From: Shinella pollutisoli
Lineage (GTDB): Bacteria > Pseudomonadota > Alphaproteobacteria > Rhizobiales > Rhizobiaceae
Length of the DNA: 64,000 nucleotides
Assembly: GCF_024609765.1 (NCBI RefSeq)
Contig: NZ_JANFDG010000003.1
Span: 1-64,000 of the forward strand
Reading direction: 5' to 3'
Shown here: positions 28,842-39,700 of the stretch, piece by piece
How the letters are laid out: every line of letters begins with the position of its first letter
How positions within the stretch are numbered: position 1 is the first letter of the stretch
Position numbers and translations under genes: made by a program
Notes under the pieces: model-generated
What the model was told of the DNA's origin: nothing
The model's input: only the letters and a program-made list of their open reading frames with translations
Databases searched by the model: none

Positions 28842-31364
28842 ATGATGGCGGAATTGGAACGAGGCCGTTCCGGGCAGGCGCACGCGCTGCCGGGATGCGG
28901 GACGACGCATGCGGACGGTGCGAACCCCGCCGGACGGCGGCGACGCCGCTTCTTCTCGCTGCTCGCCGCCGGCTCGGCGCTGACCATGGCGGCGGGCCCG
29001 GCGCAGGCCGCGCCCTATCTCGCCACCGGCGAGATCGTCACCGTCTCGATGCTGCTCGGCGTCCTGTCGGCCGCCGTGGTCTCGACGCTCTGGACGGTGC
29101 GCCTGCGCGGCCGGACGGAGACGACGAACCGCGACCTCAAGGCCCATCTCGCCGACGCCCGCCACACCGTTTCCCGCCTCCACGCGCTGATCGGCGACAA
29201 GAACCGGCGCATCGTCGTCTGGGACGGCCTGTCGCAGAAGCCGGAATTCCTGGGCGAACTGCCGCCGGAGACCGGCGCGCCCGCCGCCGACCGCGATTTC
29301 CTCGCCTTCGGCCGCTGGATGACGCCGGCATCGGCCGGGGCGATCGAGCGCGCCATCGAGACGCTGCGCGCGCAGGCGCAGAGCTTCGACCTCATTGTCG
29401 AGACGGCGCGCGGCGAGGTGCTGGAAGCGCAGGGCCGCGTCTCCGGCGGGCAGGCCTTCGTGCGCTTCATCGCCCTCAACAACCTGCGCGCCGAGGCGGC
29501 GGAATTGAAGCTGGAACGCGACCGGCTCGTCGCCGCGCTCGCCACGCTGCAGAACCTGCTCGACCAGATCGACCTGCCCGTCTGGCAGCGCGACGCGGGC
29601 GGCAAGCTCTCCTGGGTGAACGCCGCCTACGCGCAGGCCGTCGAGGCCGCCGACGCCGCGCGCGCCGTCAGCGAGGGCCGCGAGCTTCTTCCCACCATTG
29701 CGCGCGAGAAGATCCGGTCCGCGAGCACCTACGACACGCCGTTCCGCGACAAGGTCTCGACCGTCATCCGCGGCAACCGCGGCTTCCTCGACGTGGTCGA
29801 CGCCAAGAGCCCGACCGGCTCGGCCGGCATCGCCATCGACGTCTCCGACGCGGAAGCGGTGCGCGAGGAGCTGGCCCGCACGCTGAAGAGCCACGCCGAG
29901 ACGCTCGACCATCTCGCCACGCCCGTCGCGATCTTCGACGGCGAGCAGCGTCTGCAGTTCTACAACCAGGCCTTCCAGCAGGTCTGGGGCCTGGAGACCG
30001 CCTTCCTGGAGACCAAGCCCGGCAACGGCGAGCTCTTCGACCGGCTGCGCGCGGCGGGAAAACTGCCCGAGCAGCTCAACTGGCGGCAGTGGAAGGAGAA
30101 CGCCCTTTCCGTCTACCGCGCCATCGACACGCAGACGGACCTCTGGCACCTGCCGAACGGCCAGACGCTGCGCGTCTTCGCCACCGCCCGCCCGCAGGGC
30201 GGCGCCACCTGGGTGTTCGAGAACCTGACCGAGAAGGTCGCGCTCGAGGCCCGCTACAACACGCTGGTGCAGGTGCAGGACGAGACGATCGACCATCTCG
30301 CCGAAGGGGTCGCGGTGTTCAGCCCGGACGGGCGCATCCGCCTTTCCAACCCCGCCTTCCGGGCGCTCTGGGGCATCACCGAGGATGAGGCGAAGCCCGG
30401 CACCCACATCCGCGCCATCGAGCAGGCCTGCGCGGCTTCCTACGACAAGCCGGACGGCTGGAAGCGCTTCGCCCATATCATCACCAGCTTCGACGACGAG
30501 CGCCCGTCCTGCCAGGGCGTGCTGGAGCTTCGCACCGGGCTGGTGCTCGACTTCGCGGTCATCCCGCTTTCCAACGCGCAGACGATGCTCACCTTCGTCA
30601 ACATCACCGACAGCGTGCGCGTCAGCCGCGCGCTCACCGAGAAGAACGAGGCCCTGCGCAAGGCCGATGCGCTGAAGAACGACTTCGTCCAGCACGTCTC
30701 CTACGAGCTGCGCTCGCCGCTCACCAACATCATCGGCTTCGCCGAGCTCCTGAAGACGCCGACCATGGGCGACCTCACCGAGCGGCAGGCCGAATATGTC
30801 GACCATATCGCCACGTCCTCGGCGGTGCTGCTGACCATCGTCAACGACATCCTCGACCTTGCCACCGTCGACGCCGGCATCATGGAGCTCGACTACAGCG
30901 AGATCAACCTGACCGACCTCGTCGACGACGTCGCGCTGCAGTTCTCCGACCGGCTGCAGGAAGGCCGGCTGACGCTGGAGATCGTCGCGCCCGACGCGCT
31001 CGGCACCATCGTCGCCGACCCGCAGCGCCTCAAGCAGATCCTCGTCAAGCTGCTCAGCAACGCGGCCAACTTCGCCCCCGAGGGCTCCTCGATCCGCCTC
31101 GCCTGCCGGCGCGAGGGCACCGACTTCGTCTTCACCGTCTCCGACGCCGGCCCCGGCATTCCGCAGGACGTGCTGAAGACCGTGTTCGGCCGCTTCGAGA
31201 GCCACGGCCGCCACAGCGGCGCCGGCCTCGGCCTCTCGATCGTCGAGAGCTTCGTCAGCCTGCACAACGGCACCGTCACCATCGACAGCCGCGAGGGCGA
31301 GGGCACGGACGTGACCTGCCGCATTCCGACCGCGGCGATGCCGGCGGTCGCGGCGGCGGAATAG
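28842..31364 (+). CDS. divL: DivL, tyrosine-type cell-cycle histidine-kinase homologue
   Basis: Multi-PAS membrane protein of 840 aa that in Caulobacter binds phospho-free DivK and steers CckA and so CtrA. One N-terminal TM region (after a twin-Arg-like basic stretch, SLLAAGSALTMAAGPAQA and TGEIVTVSMLLGVLSAAVV), at least three PAS-like domains, then dimerisation helix HVSYELRSPLTNIIGF. The usual phosphoacceptor His is Tyr621, the DivL hallmark. A GHKL domain (LLSNAANFAPEG, SDAGPGI, GAGLGLSIV) is intact. The start at 28842 (ATGATG after GGAG) is the best choice; the frame is open from 28683 through the terminator. It lies next to ahcY, as in other Rhizobiales. Confidence 0.9.
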   Translation: MMAELERGRSGQAHALPGCGTTHADGANPAGRRRRRFFSLLAAGSALTMAAGPAQAAPYLATGEIVTVSMLLGVLSAAVVSTLWTVRLRGRTETTNRDLKAHLADARHTVSRLHALIGDKNRRIVVWDGLSQKPEFLGELPPETGAPAADRDFLAFGRWMTPASAGAIERAIETLRAQAQSFDLIVETARGEVLEAQGRVSGGQAFVRFIALNNLRAEAAELKLERDRLVAALATLQNLLDQIDLPVWQRDAGGKLSWVNAAYAQAVEAADAARAVSEGRELLPTIAREKIRSASTYDTPFRDKVSTVIRGNRGFLDVVDAKSPTGSAGIAIDVSDAEAVREELARTLKSHAETLDHLATPVAIFDGEQRLQFYNQAFQQVWGLETAFLETKPGNGELFDRLRAAGKLPEQLNWRQWKENALSVYRAIDTQTDLWHLPNGQTLRVFATARPQGGATWVFENLTEKVALEARYNTLVQVQDETIDHLAEGVAVFSPDGRIRLSNPAFRALWGITEDEAKPGTHIRAIEQACAASYDKPDGWKRFAHIITSFDDERPSCQGVLELRTGLVLDFAVIPLSNAQTMLTFVNITDSVRVSRALTEKNEALRKADALKNDFVQHVSYELRSPLTNIIGFAELLKTPTMGDLTERQAEYVDHIATSSAVLLTIVNDILDLATVDAGIMELDYSEINLTDLVDDVALQFSDRLQEGRLTLEIVAPDALGTIVADPQRLKQILVKLLSNAANFAPEGSSIRLACRREGTDFVFTVSDAGPGIPQDVLKTVFGRFESHGRHSGAGLGLSIVESFVSLHNGTVTIDSREGEGTDVTCRIPTAAMPAVAAAE

Positions 31365-31371
31365 GGCGCGG

Positions 31372-32874
31372 ATGCCCGGGGAAACGCTTTTCCTCGCCGA
31401 CGAGGCCGCGACGATCCGCTTCGGCGAGGACATGGCGCTGGCGCTGAAACGCGGCGACTATCTGGCGCTTTCCGGCGATCTCGGCGCCGGGAAATCGACC
31501 TTCGCCCGCGCCCTGATCCGCGCCGTCGCCGACGACGCCGGGCTGGAGGTGCCGAGCCCGACCTTCACGCTCGTCCAGACCTACGCGCTCCGGCTCCCCG
31601 TTGCCCATTTCGACCTCTACCGCATCGCCGACGCCGCCGAGATCGACGAGCTCGGCTTCGACGAGGCGCTTTCCGACGGCGTCTGCCTGGTCGAATGGCC
31701 GGAGAAGGGCGAAGGGGCGCTGCCCGAGGACGGCATCACGCTCCGCTTCCTGCACGAGGGCGCCGGCCGGCGCGTCGAGATCGCGGCACCCGAGGCGTCG
31801 CTCGCCCGCATCCGCCGCACGCTCGCCATCCGCCGCTTCCTCGACGAAGCCGGCTATGGAAATGCGGCGCGGCGGCACCTGACGGGCGACGCCTCCGTGC
31901 GCGCCTACGAGCGCGTCCATGCCGGCGGCGAACGCTTCGTGCTGATGGATGCGCCGCGGCACCCACCGGGGCCGATCCTCGCCGACGGCAAGTACTACCA
32001 GCAGATCGCCCATATCGCCGAGGACGTCCGCCCCTTCATCGCCGTCGCCCGGCACCTCGCCGCGCGCGGCCTGCGCGCGCCAGAAATCCATCGGGCAGAT
32101 ATCGGCGAGGGCATACTGCTGATCGAGGACCTCGGCGGCGAGGGCGTGCTCGACGCCGACGGCGGGCCGATCGCCGAGCGCTACCTCGAAAGCGCCGCAT
32201 GCCTCGCCCGCCTGCACGCGCAACCCTTCGCACGCGATCTTCCCGTCACCGGCGACATCGTCCACCGCGTGCCGGACTTCGACCGCGACGCGATGCAGAT
32301 CGAGGTGAGCCTGCTTGCCGACTGGTATGTCCCCTGGAAGCGCGGCGCGCCGCTGCCCGAGGCGAAGCGGCGGGCCTATGTCGCGATCTGGGACGGGCTG
32401 ATCGAAACGCTCGCCGACGGCGAGCGCAACCTGCTGCTCCGCGACTTCCATTCGCCGAACATCCTCTGGCAGGCGCAGGCGACAGGGATCGGCCGCGTCG
32501 GCCTCATCGATTTCCAGGATGCGATGATCGGCCCGACGGCCTACGACGTCGCCTCGCTCGCACAGGACGCCCGCGTCGACATGCCGGCCGGCCTTACCGA
32601 CGACGTGCTCGCCCGCTATCTGGCGCTGCGCGAAGAAAACAGTCCCGGCTTCGATCGCGACCGCTTCCTGCGCGACTGGCACATCATGGCGGCGCAGCGC
32701 AACTGCAAGCTCGTCGGCATCTGGGTGCGGCTGATGCGGCGCGACGGCAAGCCGGCCTACATGCGCCACATGCCGCGCACGCTCAGCAATCTCGACCGGG
32801 CGCTCTCCCATCCCGATCTCTCCCCCTTGCGCGACTGGTGCGGAAAGGCTGGAATCCTCGCGACCGAATCATGA
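31372..32874 (+). CDS. TsaE-AmgK fusion: t6A ATPase plus sugar/amino-sugar kinase
   Basis: 500 aa, two enzymes in one chain. Residues 1 to about 150 are TsaE, the ATPase needed for the t6A modification of tRNA (P-loop GDLGAGKST at 35-43, SPTFTLVQTY, HFDLYRI). From about 165 on it is an aminoglycoside-phosphotransferase-fold kinase with catalytic Asp358 in LLLRDFHSPNILW and IDFQDAMIGPTAYDVASL, corresponding to AmgK, which phosphorylates N-acetylmuramate at the anomeric position. murU follows 13 nt later, completing the AmgK-MurU cell-wall recycling pair. The fusion is found in other alphaproteobacteria; no frameshift is visible at the junction. Confidence 0.9.
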   Translation: MPGETLFLADEAATIRFGEDMALALKRGDYLALSGDLGAGKSTFARALIRAVADDAGLEVPSPTFTLVQTYALRLPVAHFDLYRIADAAEIDELGFDEALSDGVCLVEWPEKGEGALPEDGITLRFLHEGAGRRVEIAAPEASLARIRRTLAIRRFLDEAGYGNAARRHLTGDASVRAYERVHAGGERFVLMDAPRHPPGPILADGKYYQQIAHIAEDVRPFIAVARHLAARGLRAPEIHRADIGEGILLIEDLGGEGVLDADGGPIAERYLESAACLARLHAQPFARDLPVTGDIVHRVPDFDRDAMQIEVSLLADWYVPWKRGAPLPEAKRRAYVAIWDGLIETLADGERNLLLRDFHSPNILWQAQATGIGRVGLIDFQDAMIGPTAYDVASLAQDARVDMPAGLTDDVLARYLALREENSPGFDRDRFLRDWHIMAAQRNCKLVGIWVRLMRRDGKPAYMRHMPRTLSNLDRALSHPDLSPLRDWCGKAGILATES

Positions 32875-32887
32875 TCGCGGGACGGGA

Positions 32888-33613
32888 ATGACAATCGAAG
32901 ACGCCATGGTGCTGGCCGCCGGCCTCGGAACGCGGCTGAGGCCGATCACCGACAGGATGCCGAAGCCGCTCGTGCCGATCGCCGGCAAGCCGATGATCGA
33001 CTACGGGCTCGACGCGCTGGCGGCGGCCGGCGTGAAGCGCGCCGTCGTCAACGTCCACCATTTCGCCGAGCAAATGATCGCCCACCTTTCCGCGCGCCAA
33101 AAGCCGGAGATCCTGGTCTCCGACGAGACGGAGCAGCTGCTGGATTCCGGCGGCGGGCTGGCGAAAGGGTTGAAACGCCTCGGCCGCGGTCCGGTCCTGG
33201 TGATGAACGCCGACCTCTTCTGGATCGGCGAGAGACCCGGCAGGCCGACGAACCTCCAGCGCCTCGCCGAGGCCTTCGACCCGGAGCGCATGGACATCGC
33301 CATGCTCTGCGTGCGGCTCGAGGACACGACCGGCCACAACGGCCGCAACGACTTTTCCATGGATGCCGACGGCCGGCTCTCGCGCTACCGCGAGGGCGCG
33401 GGCACGCCCGTCGTCTATGCCGGCGCGCTCGCCCTGATGCCGGCGCTGCTCGACGACGCACCGGCCGAGCCCTTCAACCTCAACATCTATTTCGACCGGG
33501 CGATCGCCGCCGGCCGGCTGTTCGGCCTGATGCTGGAAGGCCACTGGATCACCGTCGGCACGCCGGAGGCGATCGGCGCGGCCGAAGCCGCCGTGGCGAG
33601 GATCGCAGCGTGA
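32888..33613 (+). CDS. murU: N-acetylmuramate-1-phosphate uridylyltransferase MurU
   Basis: Makes UDP-MurNAc from MurNAc-1-phosphate, bypassing MurA, so it can lower fosfomycin sensitivity. 241 aa nucleotidyltransferase with LAAGLGTRLRPITDRMPKPLVPI, the metal-binding VLVMNADLFW and GHWITVGTPEAIG. Annotated in many genomes simply as mannose-1-phosphate guanylyltransferase-like; the amgK-linked position argues for MurU. The stop overlaps the addB GTG start (GTGA). Confidence 0.87.
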   Translation: MTIEDAMVLAAGLGTRLRPITDRMPKPLVPIAGKPMIDYGLDALAAAGVKRAVVNVHHFAEQMIAHLSARQKPEILVSDETEQLLDSGGGLAKGLKRLGRGPVLVMNADLFWIGERPGRPTNLQRLAEAFDPERMDIAMLCVRLEDTTGHNGRNDFSMDADGRLSRYREGAGTPVVYAGALALMPALLDDAPAEPFNLNIYFDRAIAAGRLFGLMLEGHWITVGTPEAIGAAEAAVARIAA

Positions 33614-36600
33614 CGGCGCGGCGGGGCGGGCGCGTCTATTCGATCCCGGCGAGCCTGCCCTTCCTCAAGACGGTCGCCGAGGCGCTGCTCGACGGCCGCC
33701 TCGTCCCGGGCTTTTCCTACGATCCGGCGCGCCCGCTGGCGCTCGCCGACGCCACCATCTACGTGCCGACCCGCCGGTCCGCCCGCGTGCTGCGCTCGCA
33801 GTTCGTCGACCTCCTCGGCGGCCGCTCGGCGATCCTGCCGGTCATCCGCCCGCTCGGCGAGACCGACGACGACAGCGGCTTCTTCGACGAGGCCGCGCCC
33901 GCCCTCCTCGACATGGCCGAGCCGCTCTCCGGCCCCGTGCGGCTGATCGAGCTCGCCCGGCTGGTGCTCGCCTGGCGCAACCGGCTGCCGGCGGCGATCG
34001 CCGCCGTCCATGCCGAGAGCCCGCTGGTGGCGCCGGCGAGCCCCGCCGACGCGATCTGGCTCGCCCGCAACCTCGCCGAGATCATCGACGCGATGGAGAC
34101 GGAGGCGCTCGACTGGACGGCGCTCGACCGGCTCGGCACGTCCGGCCATGCGCTGTGGTGGCAGCTCACCGCCGAGTTCCTGAAGGTCGCGCACGAATTC
34201 TGGCCGGCGCGGCTCGCCGAGCTTGCCCGCTCCTCGCCGTCGCTGCGCCGCAACGCCACGCTGCACGCCGAGACGGAGCGCCACCGCACCGCACCGCCGG
34301 ACGGCCCCGTCGTCATCGCCGGCTCGACCGGCTCCATTCCTGCCACCGCCGGGCTGATCGCCGCCGTGGCGAAGCTGCCGAACGGCGCCGTCGTCCTGCC
34401 CGGCCTCGACCGCGTCATGACGGACGCCGACTGGCGGCTCGTCGGCCTGGAGGCGGTCGCGGACGGCCGCAGCGATTCCACCGCCCGCAGCCACCCGCAA
34501 TACGGCCTCAACCGGCTGCTCCACCGCATGGGCTGCGAACGCGACGATGTGGAGACGCTCGGGAGCCCGCCGGAGGACCTCGAATACCGCGCCGCGGTGC
34601 TCTCCAGCGCCTTCCTGCCCGCCGAGGCCACCGCCGGCTGGAGCGCCGTGCGCGAAAAGCTCTCCGCCGAGCGCATCCACGCGGCCTTCCGCGACGTGGC
34701 GCTGGTGGAGGCCGCGGGCGAGCGCGAGGAGGCGACGGCGATCGCCATCGCGCTGCGGCTGGCGCTGGAGGACGGGCCGGAAAGCCAGGCGGCGCTGATC
34801 ACGCCCGACCGCAAGCTCGCCCGGCGGGTCGCGGCCGAGCTTGCCCGCTTCGGCATCGAGGCGGACGATTCGGCCGGCACGCCGCTCCTCTCCACGCCGC
34901 AGGGCACGCTCACCCGGCTCCTCACCGACGCCGTGCTGCGGCCGGGCGATCCGGTGCCGCTCGCCGCCCTCCTCAAGCATCCCCTCGCCCGCTTCGGCCT
35001 CGACGCCGCATCCTTGCGCGAGGGTGCGGCGGCGCTGGAGCTGATCGCGCTGCGCGGCGGCACCACGGAGATCGACATCGCCGCGCTCGGCCCGCTCCTC
35101 GACGCGGCGCTGGAACGGCAGGCGGAGGACCGGCATCCGCCCGCCTGGCGCATGGCGATCCCGGCGGACAGCATCGCGCTCGCCCGCAAACTCGCGCGCC
35201 GGGTGGGCGAAGCGGTGGAGCCGCTTGCCGGCGTGCTGGTGCGCGAGGCCCGCACCGGCCGTCGCTTCACGACCAAGCGTACGCTTTCCGACTGGGCCGA
35301 GCGGACCGGCCGCGCGCTGGAAGCGGTCGCAATGGACGAGCGCGGCAATCTCGCGGCGCTGTGGTCGGGCGAGGCGGGCGACGGGCTCGCCGCCCTCCTC
35401 AGGGGCGTGATCGAGGCCGACGGCCAGATCGAGGCCGACGGGCCGCAGTGGTGCGACATCATCGAGGCGCTGGCGGCGAACGAGAGCGTGAAGCCGCGGG
35501 CGATGCGCCATCCGCGCGTCTTCATCTTCGGCGCACTCGAATCGCGCCTGCAGAGCGTCGACACGGTGGTGATCGGCGGGCTCAACGAGGGCACCTGGCC
35601 GGGGCAGACGAGGAACGACGCGTTCCTCTCCCGCGTCATGAAGGTGGACATCGGCCTCGAGCCGCCGGAGCGGCGCATCGGCCAGCTCGGCCACGACCTG
35701 CAGATGGCTGCCGGCACGCGCAAGCTGATCCTGACCCGGGCGCTGCGCAACGGCACCGCCCCCACCGTCGCCTCGCGCTGGCTGCAGCGGCTGCTGGCCG
35801 TCGGCGGCCCGGCGCTCGCCGCGGATCTGCGCGCGCGCGGCCGCGACCTGATCGCCTGGGCGGCCGCCATCGACACCGCGCCGCCGGTACCTTCCGTCAC
35901 GCAGCCCGCGCCAAAGCCGCCGGCGGAGCTGCAACCGAGAAAATACTCCTTCAGCGAGATCGGCCGGCTGCGCCGCGACCCCTACGCGATCCACGCGCGG
36001 CACATTCTCCGCCTCCATCCCGTCGCCCCGTTCAACCTCGATCCCGGCCCGGCCGAGCGCGGCTCGCTCTACCACCGCATCGTCGACCGCTTCGTGCGCG
36101 AGGAAGGAACGGCCGAGCCGCTGACGCTCGTCCGCCGCATCCTTAACGAGGAATTCGACGCGGTCGGCCTGCCGCTCCATGTCGACGCCGTCTGGCGGCC
36201 GCGCTTCGCCGCCGTTGCCCGCACCTTCGTGGACTGGCACCTGAAGCGCCGGCCGGCGATCCGCGAGGTACTGACGGAGGTCGGCGCCGCGCTCGACCTT
36301 TCCGCCGGCATCCGGCTCACCGGCACGGCCGACCGCATCGACATCCTGCCGGACGGCACGGCCGACATCATCGACTACAAGACCGGCAGCAGCCCGTCGC
36401 TCAAGGTCGCCCGTGCACTGCTCGACCCGCAGCTCGCGCTGGAGGCGGCGGCGCTGCGCCGCGGCGCCTTCCGCAAGGCGGGAATCCGTGAGCCGGCTAA
36501 CCTTCTTTATGTCCGCCTGAAGCCCGGCGAGCGCTTCAAGCCGGAGCAGGTAGACAATAAGGACAAATCCGCGCTCATGCTGGCGGAGGACGCGCTTACC

Positions 36601-36759
36601 GAGCTGGAGAAGCTGCTCGCCGGCCTGATCGAGGGCCGCTACGGCTTCGCCTCCCGGCTGATCCCCGAGCAGGAGCGCGCCTGGGGCGGCGAATACGACC
36701 ATCTGGCCCGCGTCGCCGAATGGGCCTCGGCGGAGAACGGGGAGGGCGAGGATGCGTGA
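33610..36759 (+). CDS. addB: AddB subunit of the AddAB helicase-nuclease
   Basis: Partner of AddA in resecting double-strand breaks for RecA. 1049 aa, alphaproteobacterial AddB type. The C-terminal PD-(D/E)xK nuclease is visible: RLTGTADRID and DIIDYKTG with Asp919/Asp922 and Lys924. The N-terminal part has helicase-like sequence but no convincing Walker A, as expected for AddB. Start is GTG at 33610, overlapping the murU stop; addA overlaps its end by 8 nt. Confidence 0.93.
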   Translation: MTARRGGRVYSIPASLPFLKTVAEALLDGRLVPGFSYDPARPLALADATIYVPTRRSARVLRSQFVDLLGGRSAILPVIRPLGETDDDSGFFDEAAPALLDMAEPLSGPVRLIELARLVLAWRNRLPAAIAAVHAESPLVAPASPADAIWLARNLAEIIDAMETEALDWTALDRLGTSGHALWWQLTAEFLKVAHEFWPARLAELARSSPSLRRNATLHAETERHRTAPPDGPVVIAGSTGSIPATAGLIAAVAKLPNGAVVLPGLDRVMTDADWRLVGLEAVADGRSDSTARSHPQYGLNRLLHRMGCERDDVETLGSPPEDLEYRAAVLSSAFLPAEATAGWSAVREKLSAERIHAAFRDVALVEAAGEREEATAIAIALRLALEDGPESQAALITPDRKLARRVAAELARFGIEADDSAGTPLLSTPQGTLTRLLTDAVLRPGDPVPLAALLKHPLARFGLDAASLREGAAALELIALRGGTTEIDIAALGPLLDAALERQAEDRHPPAWRMAIPADSIALARKLARRVGEAVEPLAGVLVREARTGRRFTTKRTLSDWAERTGRALEAVAMDERGNLAALWSGEAGDGLAALLRGVIEADGQIEADGPQWCDIIEALAANESVKPRAMRHPRVFIFGALESRLQSVDTVVIGGLNEGTWPGQTRNDAFLSRVMKVDIGLEPPERRIGQLGHDLQMAAGTRKLILTRALRNGTAPTVASRWLQRLLAVGGPALAADLRARGRDLIAWAAAIDTAPPVPSVTQPAPKPPAELQPRKYSFSEIGRLRRDPYAIHARHILRLHPVAPFNLDPGPAERGSLYHRIVDRFVREEGTAEPLTLVRRILNEEFDAVGLPLHVDAVWRPRFAAVARTFVDWHLKRRPAIREVLTEVGAALDLSAGIRLTGTADRIDILPDGTADIIDYKTGSSPSLKVARALLDPQLALEAAALRRGAFRKAGIREPANLLYVRLKPGERFKPEQVDNKDKSALMLAEDALTELEKLLAGLIEGRYGFASRLIPEQERAWGGEYDHLARVAEWASAENGEGEDA

Positions 36760-39700
36760 CGAGGACAGGCCACTCTCCGACGATCCCGCCGAATGGCTCG
36801 GCTGGACCGCGCTCCGCCAGGCGGATGCCTCCGATCCCGTCCGCTCCGCCTGGGTCTCGGCCAATGCCGGCTCGGGCAAGACCCATGTGCTGACGCAGCG
36901 CGTCATCCGGCTGCTGCTCGCCGGCTGCCGGCCGTCCGCCATCCTCTGCCTCACCTATACCAAGGCGGCCGCCTCGGAGATGTCGAACCGCGTCTTCCAG
37001 CGGCTTGCCGAATGGGCGACGCTGCCGGACGAGACGCTTTCGCAGAAGGTGGCCGAGATCGAGGGCCGGCAGCCGGACGCCCTCAAGCTCGCCGAGGCGC
37101 GCCGGCTCTTCGCCCGTGCGCTGGAAACGCCGGGCGGCCTGAAGATCCAGACCATCCACGCCTTCTGCGAGGCGCTGCTGCACCAGTTCCCGCTGGAGGC
37201 CAACGTCGCCGGCCATTTCTCGGTGCTCGACGACCGCGCCGCCGCCGTGCTGCTCGCCGACGCGCGCCGCACGCTGCTCACCGCCACGGCCGCCGAGGAC
37301 GACCGCCCGCTCGCCGCCGCCTTCGCCACCGTGCTCGACATCGCCGACGACACCGGCCTCGACCGGCTGATCTCGGAGATCGTCGCCGCGCGCGGGCCGC
37401 TGCGCGCCTTCCTCGACACGGCCGCCGCGACGGGCGGCGTCGACGGCGTCCTCCGGCGCGGCATGGCGATCGGCGCGGACGAAAGCGCTGCGGATATCGT
37501 CGCCGCCTTCTGGCCGCTCGACGGCCTTCAGGGCCCCGTGCTCGACGGCTACCTGTCGCTTGCCGAGACGCTCGGCAGCGAGACGGTGAAAACCTCGGCG
37601 GCCGTCCTCAGGGCGGCAAGCCGGCTCGCGGACGACGAGGCGCGCCGCGCCGCACTCGCCGATCTCTTCTTCACCGCCGGCGGCGCGCCGAAGAACCTCG
37701 ACCGCGCCTTCCTGTCGAAGAAGGTGAAGGAGGCGGCGCCGCATCTGGAAGAGGCGCTTGCGGCGGCGCAGGCGCATATCGTCGCCTGCACCGACCGGCT
37801 CCGGCGCTTCCGTCTCTACGAGGCGACGGCGGCGGCGCTCGTCATCGCCGAGCGGCTGATCGGCGACTACGAGGACTTGAAGCGCGGCCGCAGCCTGCTC
37901 GACTTCGACGACCTGATCGACCGCACGGCGGCCCTTCTCACCCGCGACGGCGTGAGCGCCTGGGTGCACTACAAGCTCGACCAGGGCATCGACCACATCC
38001 TCGTCGACGAGGCGCAGGACACGAGCCCGCGGCAATGGCAGATCGTCACCGCGCTGACGGACGATTTCTTCGCCGGCGAGACGGCGCGCGCCGCCCGGCG
38101 CACGATGTTCGCCGTCGGCGACGAGAAGCAGTCGATCTATTCCTTCCAGGGCGCGCGGCCGGAACGATTTGCGGAGGAAGGCCGGGTCCTCGCCCGGCGC
38201 ACGCAGGCCGCCGAGGCGTCCTTCAGCCAGATCAGGCTGCTCCTCTCCTTCCGCTCGACGCGCGAGGTGCTCTCGGCCGTCGACCGGGTCTTTTCCGACC
38301 CCGCCAATGCACGCGGCCTCACGCCCGACGACAACGTCATCGTGCATGCCTCCAACCGCGGCCGGGAGCCGGGCGCCGTCGACATCTGGGAGCCGATCGC
38401 CGCCCCGCCCGGCCTCGACGAGGAGGACTGGACCGCGCCCTTCGACGCGGTGGCGGAAGAGGCGCCGATCAACGTGCTCGCCCGGCGCATCGCCGACACG
38501 CTTCACGGCCGGATCGGCCGAGAGACCGTGACGGAAAAGGGCAAGGCCCGGCCGATGGAGCCCGGCGACGTCATCGTGCTGGTGCGCAAGCGCGACGCCT
38601 TCGTCAACGCGCTGACCCGGACGCTGAAGCAGCGGCATCGGCTGCCGGTGGCAGGCGCCGACCGGCTGGTGCTGACGAAGCACATCGCCGTGCAGGACCT
38701 GATGGCGCTCGGCCGCTTCGCCGTGCTGCCGGAGGACGACCTGTCGCTGGCGGCGCTCCTGAAAAGCCCGCTCTTCGGCCTCGACGACGACCGGCTCATC
38801 GACCTCGCCGGCTATCGCGGCGAGCGGCAGAGCCTCTGGGCGCGGCTGAAGGAAGACGCGGCACTCGGCGATATCGTCCGCCGGCTCGAAACCGCGATCG
38901 CCGAGGCGCGCGTGCTGCCGGTGCACGACTTCTATGCCCGCATCCTCGGGGCGGGCGGCGGCAGGCGGGCCTTCCTCGCCCGGCTCGGCAGCGAGGCCGG
39001 CGAGATCATCGACGAGTTCCTGACCTTCGCGCTCGACCAGGAGGAGAACGGCCTGCCGGGCCTGCAGGCCTTCGTCTCGACGCTGGAGCTGGAGGCGCCG
39101 ACCGTCAAGCGCGAGCAGGACAAGGCGCGCGGCGAGATCCGCATCATGACCGTGCACGCCGCCAAGGGGCTGGAGGCGCCGGTGGTCTTCCTCGTCGACG
39201 GCGGGTCGAAGCCCTTCAGCCACAGCCACATGCCGCAGCTCCGCTTCCTCGCCGCGCCCGGCCTGCCGGAGGGCCTTCCCGCCTGGCTGCCGCTCAAGGA
39301 CCTTTCCAACACGCTGACCGAGGCCGACGCGGCGCGCATCCGCGCGGGCGCGGAGGAGGAATACCGGCGGCTCCTCTACGTGGCGATGACGCGGGCCGCG
39401 GACAGGCTCGTCGTCTGCGGCTATCGCGGCAAGACCGAGAACGAGGGCACTTGGCACGGGATGGTCGCGGGCGCGCTTGCCGGCGACGCGCGCTGCAGCG
39501 AAGCGACCTTCTCCACGCCGGGCGAGACCTGGCAGGGTTTTCGCTGGCGCGAGGATGGGGCACGGACCGCCGAGCCGGAGCCCGTGGCAGCACCGGAGAC
39601 GGCGGAAGCGCCGCCCCTGCCGGAGGCGCTCTCCCGCCCGCTGCCGCCGCAGGCGACGCTGCCGCGGCCGCTCAGCCCCTCGGGAGCCGCGGCCGTCATC

